A stretch of 7,497 nucleotides of DNA from NCBI GenBank assembly GCA_016209665.1, contig JACQVT010000733.1, positions 1-7,497 of the forward strand. Direction: 5' to 3'. The notes under the pieces are model-generated. The model did not search any database. It was not told the origin of the DNA and saw only the letters and a list, made by a program, of their open reading frames with translations. This document shows positions 5,904-7,497 of the stretch, in pieces (position 1 is the stretch's first letter; the number at the start of each line of letters is the position of its first letter). The stretch is from Planctomycetota bacterium (GTDB lineage Bacteria > Planctomycetota > Phycisphaerae > UBA1845 > PWPN01). The position numbers were made by a program, and so were the translations under genes.

Positions 5904-7340
5904 TTACTCCTGGGTGGGTGTCCGCTGCGATGCCGGCTTGCGCCATTTCGTTTCCGCCTGGTCCTGCTCCGCCCGCCACGCTGTGAGCCGGTCGTGCAGT
6001 TGACGGCGGACGCCGGCGAGGGCCGGATCGTCGGCGAGGTCGTTGAGTTCGTGGGGGTCCTTGACGAGGTCGAACAGTTGCTCGCGGCCGAGCTTGAGGT
6101 ACTGGATCAGCTTGTAGCGGTCGGTGCGGATGCTGCGGAACATCTGGTCCTCGCGCTCGTCGTACCGGCCGAACACCGCATCGCGGACGCCGGCCGCCTT
6201 GCCGGTGTACACGTCGGCGAGGCTTCGCCCCTGGACGTTCGATGGGATCGGCGTGCCCGTCCACTCGCACACCGTCGGCATCATGTCCAGAAGGTAAACC
6301 AGGGCGTCGCGTGTCGCAGCGGCGACACCCAGCCGCGGATGCCGCATGATCAGCGCCACCCGCACACCCTCCTCGTGCAGCGTCTGCTTGCCGAGCAGGC
6401 CGTGGGCCCCCAGCGTCAACCCGTTGTCGCTGGCGAAGACGACGATCGTGTTGCCGGCCAGGCCCGAGGCGTCCAAGGCGTCCAGCAGCCGCCCGATCTG
6501 GCCGTCCATGTGCGTGATGAGGCCGTAGTATTTGGCCGTCTCGCGACGGATCGCGGCCGGGTCGCGCGGCACGGGCAGCAGCTTCTCGTCGCGGATGCCG
6601 AGCGTCCCGGGGTCCGGCTCGGGCACCGGCTTGAAGTTCGCCGGCAGCGGGATCTTGTCCGGGTCGTACATCCGTTCGTATTCTTCCGGCGGCATCCGCG
6701 GATCGTGAGGCGCGGTGTAGGCCACGTTCAGGAAGAACGGCCGGTTCGTGTCGCGTTCGCGCAGAAACCGCAGCGCGGCATCCGTGATTACTTCGGTGAT
6801 CTGCCCCTTGACCACCTTGGGCTTGTCGCCCGGCCGCTGAATCATGGGTAGATCGTCGTAAGACGGGCCCATGCCGGCCATGAACACGTTCGCCGACCAG
6901 TCGAACCCGTACTCGTCAAACCCCCGGACGTTGTGCCATTTGCCCGTGATCGCCGTCTGGTACCCTTGCCCGGCCAGGACGCCCGCCCAGGTGGGCGTGT
7001 CCGCCACCAGCCGCTGACCGAAGAACGTCACGCCGTTGGACGCCCCGAACCGCCCGCTCAGGTAGGCCGCTCGCGACGGCGTGCAGATCGGGATGGTCAC
7101 GAAAGCGTGCGTAAACCGCACGCCCGTGCGGGCCAGATGGTCCAGGTTCGGCGTCTTGACGATCGGGTTGCCGGCGCAGCCCATCGCATCGTGCTGCTGG
7201 TCGTCGGAAACGATCAGCAGCACGTTCAGACGGTCGCTTGACGCCGGCGGTCCGGCGGCCTGGGCGGCCGCGATGCTGAGAGAACCACCAATCAGAATAA
7301 CCAGTGTTGCCGCGATGATCGAACGGGACCACGATTCCAT
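5904..7340 (-). CDS. Exported Cys-type sulfatase (formylglycine-dependent, alkaline phosphatase superfamily)
   Basis: This 478-residue enzyme should hydrolyse sulfate esters outside the cytoplasm. With Met at 7340, residues 1-28 are a signal peptide (hydrophobic 8-26, AQA cleavage site). Metal ligands Asp46/Asp47 lie in LLIVSDDQ. CTPSRAAYLSG (86-96) is the sulfatase signature, with Cys86 converted to formylglycine. Lys134/His136 lie in TGKWHN, His212 in TAPHDPR, Asp305/Asn306 in SDNG, and Lys318 in LLGKQTLHEEG. The C-terminal subdomain ends with the common YKLIQYLKLGREQLFDLVKDPHELNDLADD pattern (409-438 in this numbering). An in-frame ATG at 7358 is possible, but AGGAGG lies 6 bases before 7340, and the longer form would put that site inside its own codons. 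A formylglycine-generating enzyme must be encoded elsewhere. Substrate cannot be assigned; choline-sulfatase-like and arylsulfatase-like labels are equally loose. First gene of the three-gene run. Confidence 0.93.
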   Translation of the reverse strand: MESWSRSIIAATLVILIGGSLSIAAAQAAGPPASSDRLNVLLIVSDDQQHDAMGCAGNPIVKTPNLDHLARTGVRFTHAFVTIPICTPSRAAYLSGRFGASNGVTFFGQRLVADTPTWAGVLAGQGYQTAITGKWHNVRGFDEYGFDWSANVFMAGMGPSYDDLPMIQRPGDKPKVVKGQITEVITDAALRFLRERDTNRPFFLNVAYTAPHDPRMPPEEYERMYDPDKIPLPANFKPVPEPDPGTLGIRDEKLLPVPRDPAAIRRETAKYYGLITHMDGQIGRLLDALDASGLAGNTIVVFASDNGLTLGAHGLLGKQTLHEEGVRVALIMRHPRLGVAAATRDALVYLLDMMPTVCEWTGTPIPSNVQGRSLADVYTGKAAGVRDAVFGRYDEREDQMFRSIRTDRYKLIQYLKLGREQLFDLVKDPHELNDLADDPALAGVRRQLHDRLTAWRAEQDQAETKWRKPASQRTPTQE

Positions 7341-7346
7341 GTCAGC

Positions 7347-7352
7347 CCTCCT
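7347..7352 (-). promoter_or_regulatory. Perfect Shine-Dalgarno fixing the sulfatase start at 7340
   Basis: AGGAGG on the minus strand lies 6 bases before the ATG at 7340. Upstream of the alternative ATG at 7358 there is only a GC-rich GGCGGG stretch. The shorter start also gives a cleaner signal peptide. Confidence 0.7.
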
Positions 7353-7379
7353 GCTCATTGACCCGCCAGCGTGAGCGAG

Positions 7380-7409
7380 ATTCTACTGCGCACGCGACCG
7401 CGGCAACAA
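7380..7409 (-). promoter_or_regulatory. Candidate promoter of the sulfatase operon
   Basis: On the minus strand TAGAAT (7380-7385, five of six matches to TATAAT) follows TTGTTG (7404-7409, three matches to TTGACA) with an 18-base spacer. Transcription would start near 7373, about 33 bases before the chosen ATG. The -35 is weak, so this is a suggestion from spacing and the -10 only. Confidence 0.35.
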
Positions 7410-7420
7410 CCCGGCCGCCG

Positions 7421-7450
7421 GAGAAAGAAAGGGGTCGGGAGTCTTTTCTC
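7421..7450. repeat. Imperfect palindrome, REP-like
   Basis: GAGAAA (7421-7426) pairs with TTTCTC (7445-7450), and after a small bulge AG (7430-7431) pairs with CT (7443-7444), leaving a GGGTCGGGAGT loop. The core AAAGGGGTCGGGAGTCTTTT resembles short palindromic elements I have seen dispersed in many bacterial genomes, often near REP-associated tyrosine transposases. That resemblance is from memory and untested. It lies upstream of the sulfatase promoter candidate. Confidence 0.4.
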
Positions 7451-7497
7451 ACTCATCAGTTGCCGTGGTCGTCTTGGCAGGCCCCAGACCTATGCCC

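Noticed and set aside
3387..6851. A 1154-codon open frame on the plus strand opposite the URO-D-like, esterase and sulfatase genes
   Set aside because: Its translation is Arg/His/Val/Pro-rich with no recognisable domain, and it lies opposite three genes with clear family motifs. Long antisense open frames are expected where GC is high and codon third positions are G/C.

Overview
The window is GC-rich (by eye roughly two-thirds G+C) and every supported gene lies on the minus strand. A Cys-type sulfatase next to a sialate O-acetylesterase-like esterase, a HemE-unlike member of the URO-D superfamily, and a secreted protein ending in two EF-hand/dockerin-like repeats of the form DxDxDGDIDxxDF together suggest a planctomycete, perhaps from the Phycisphaerae or a related lineage. 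This is inferred from gene content; there is no rRNA or other phylogenetic marker here.

Layout, read in the direction of transcription (right to left). (1) 7497-7341: a leader with an AAAGGGGTCGGGAGTCTTTT-centred palindrome and a plausible promoter. (2) A three-gene run with short spacers: sulfatase (5904-7340), SGNH/SASA-type acetylesterase (4329-5900; 3 bp after the sulfatase stop, with its Shine-Dalgarno inside the last sulfatase codons), and a URO-D/corrinoid-methyltransferase-like protein (3087-4295; GTG start). (3) A compact hicB-hicA toxin-antitoxin pair (2970-2553) with its own extended -10 promoter; hicA probably starts at a TTG overlapping the end of hicB. (4) A 2.3-kb gene (42-2312) for a large exported protein with dockerin-like repeats, preceded by its own candidate promoter. 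(5) At the left edge, directly after that gene's stop codon, a tandem array of the heptamer AGCTGAN.

The sulfatase and acetylesterase both carry export signals and would strip sulfate and acetyl decorations from glycans outside the cytoplasm. The URO-D-like protein has no signal peptide and would act in the cytosol; its substrate cannot be read from sequence. The run looks like an accessory glycan-tailoring operon rather than a complete polysaccharide utilisation locus, since no glycoside hydrolase or transporter lies inside the window. The hicBA module appears to be an independent insertion between this operon and the secreted-protein gene.

No tRNA, rRNA, CRISPR array, insertion sequence or intact transposase was seen, and no stretch over 300 bases lacks a gene. 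I found no clearly new biological system. The points most worth following are the HemE-unlike URO-D protein in a sulfatase operon, the minimal hicBA with a non-ATG toxin start, and the two dispersed-repeat-like elements at the window edges.
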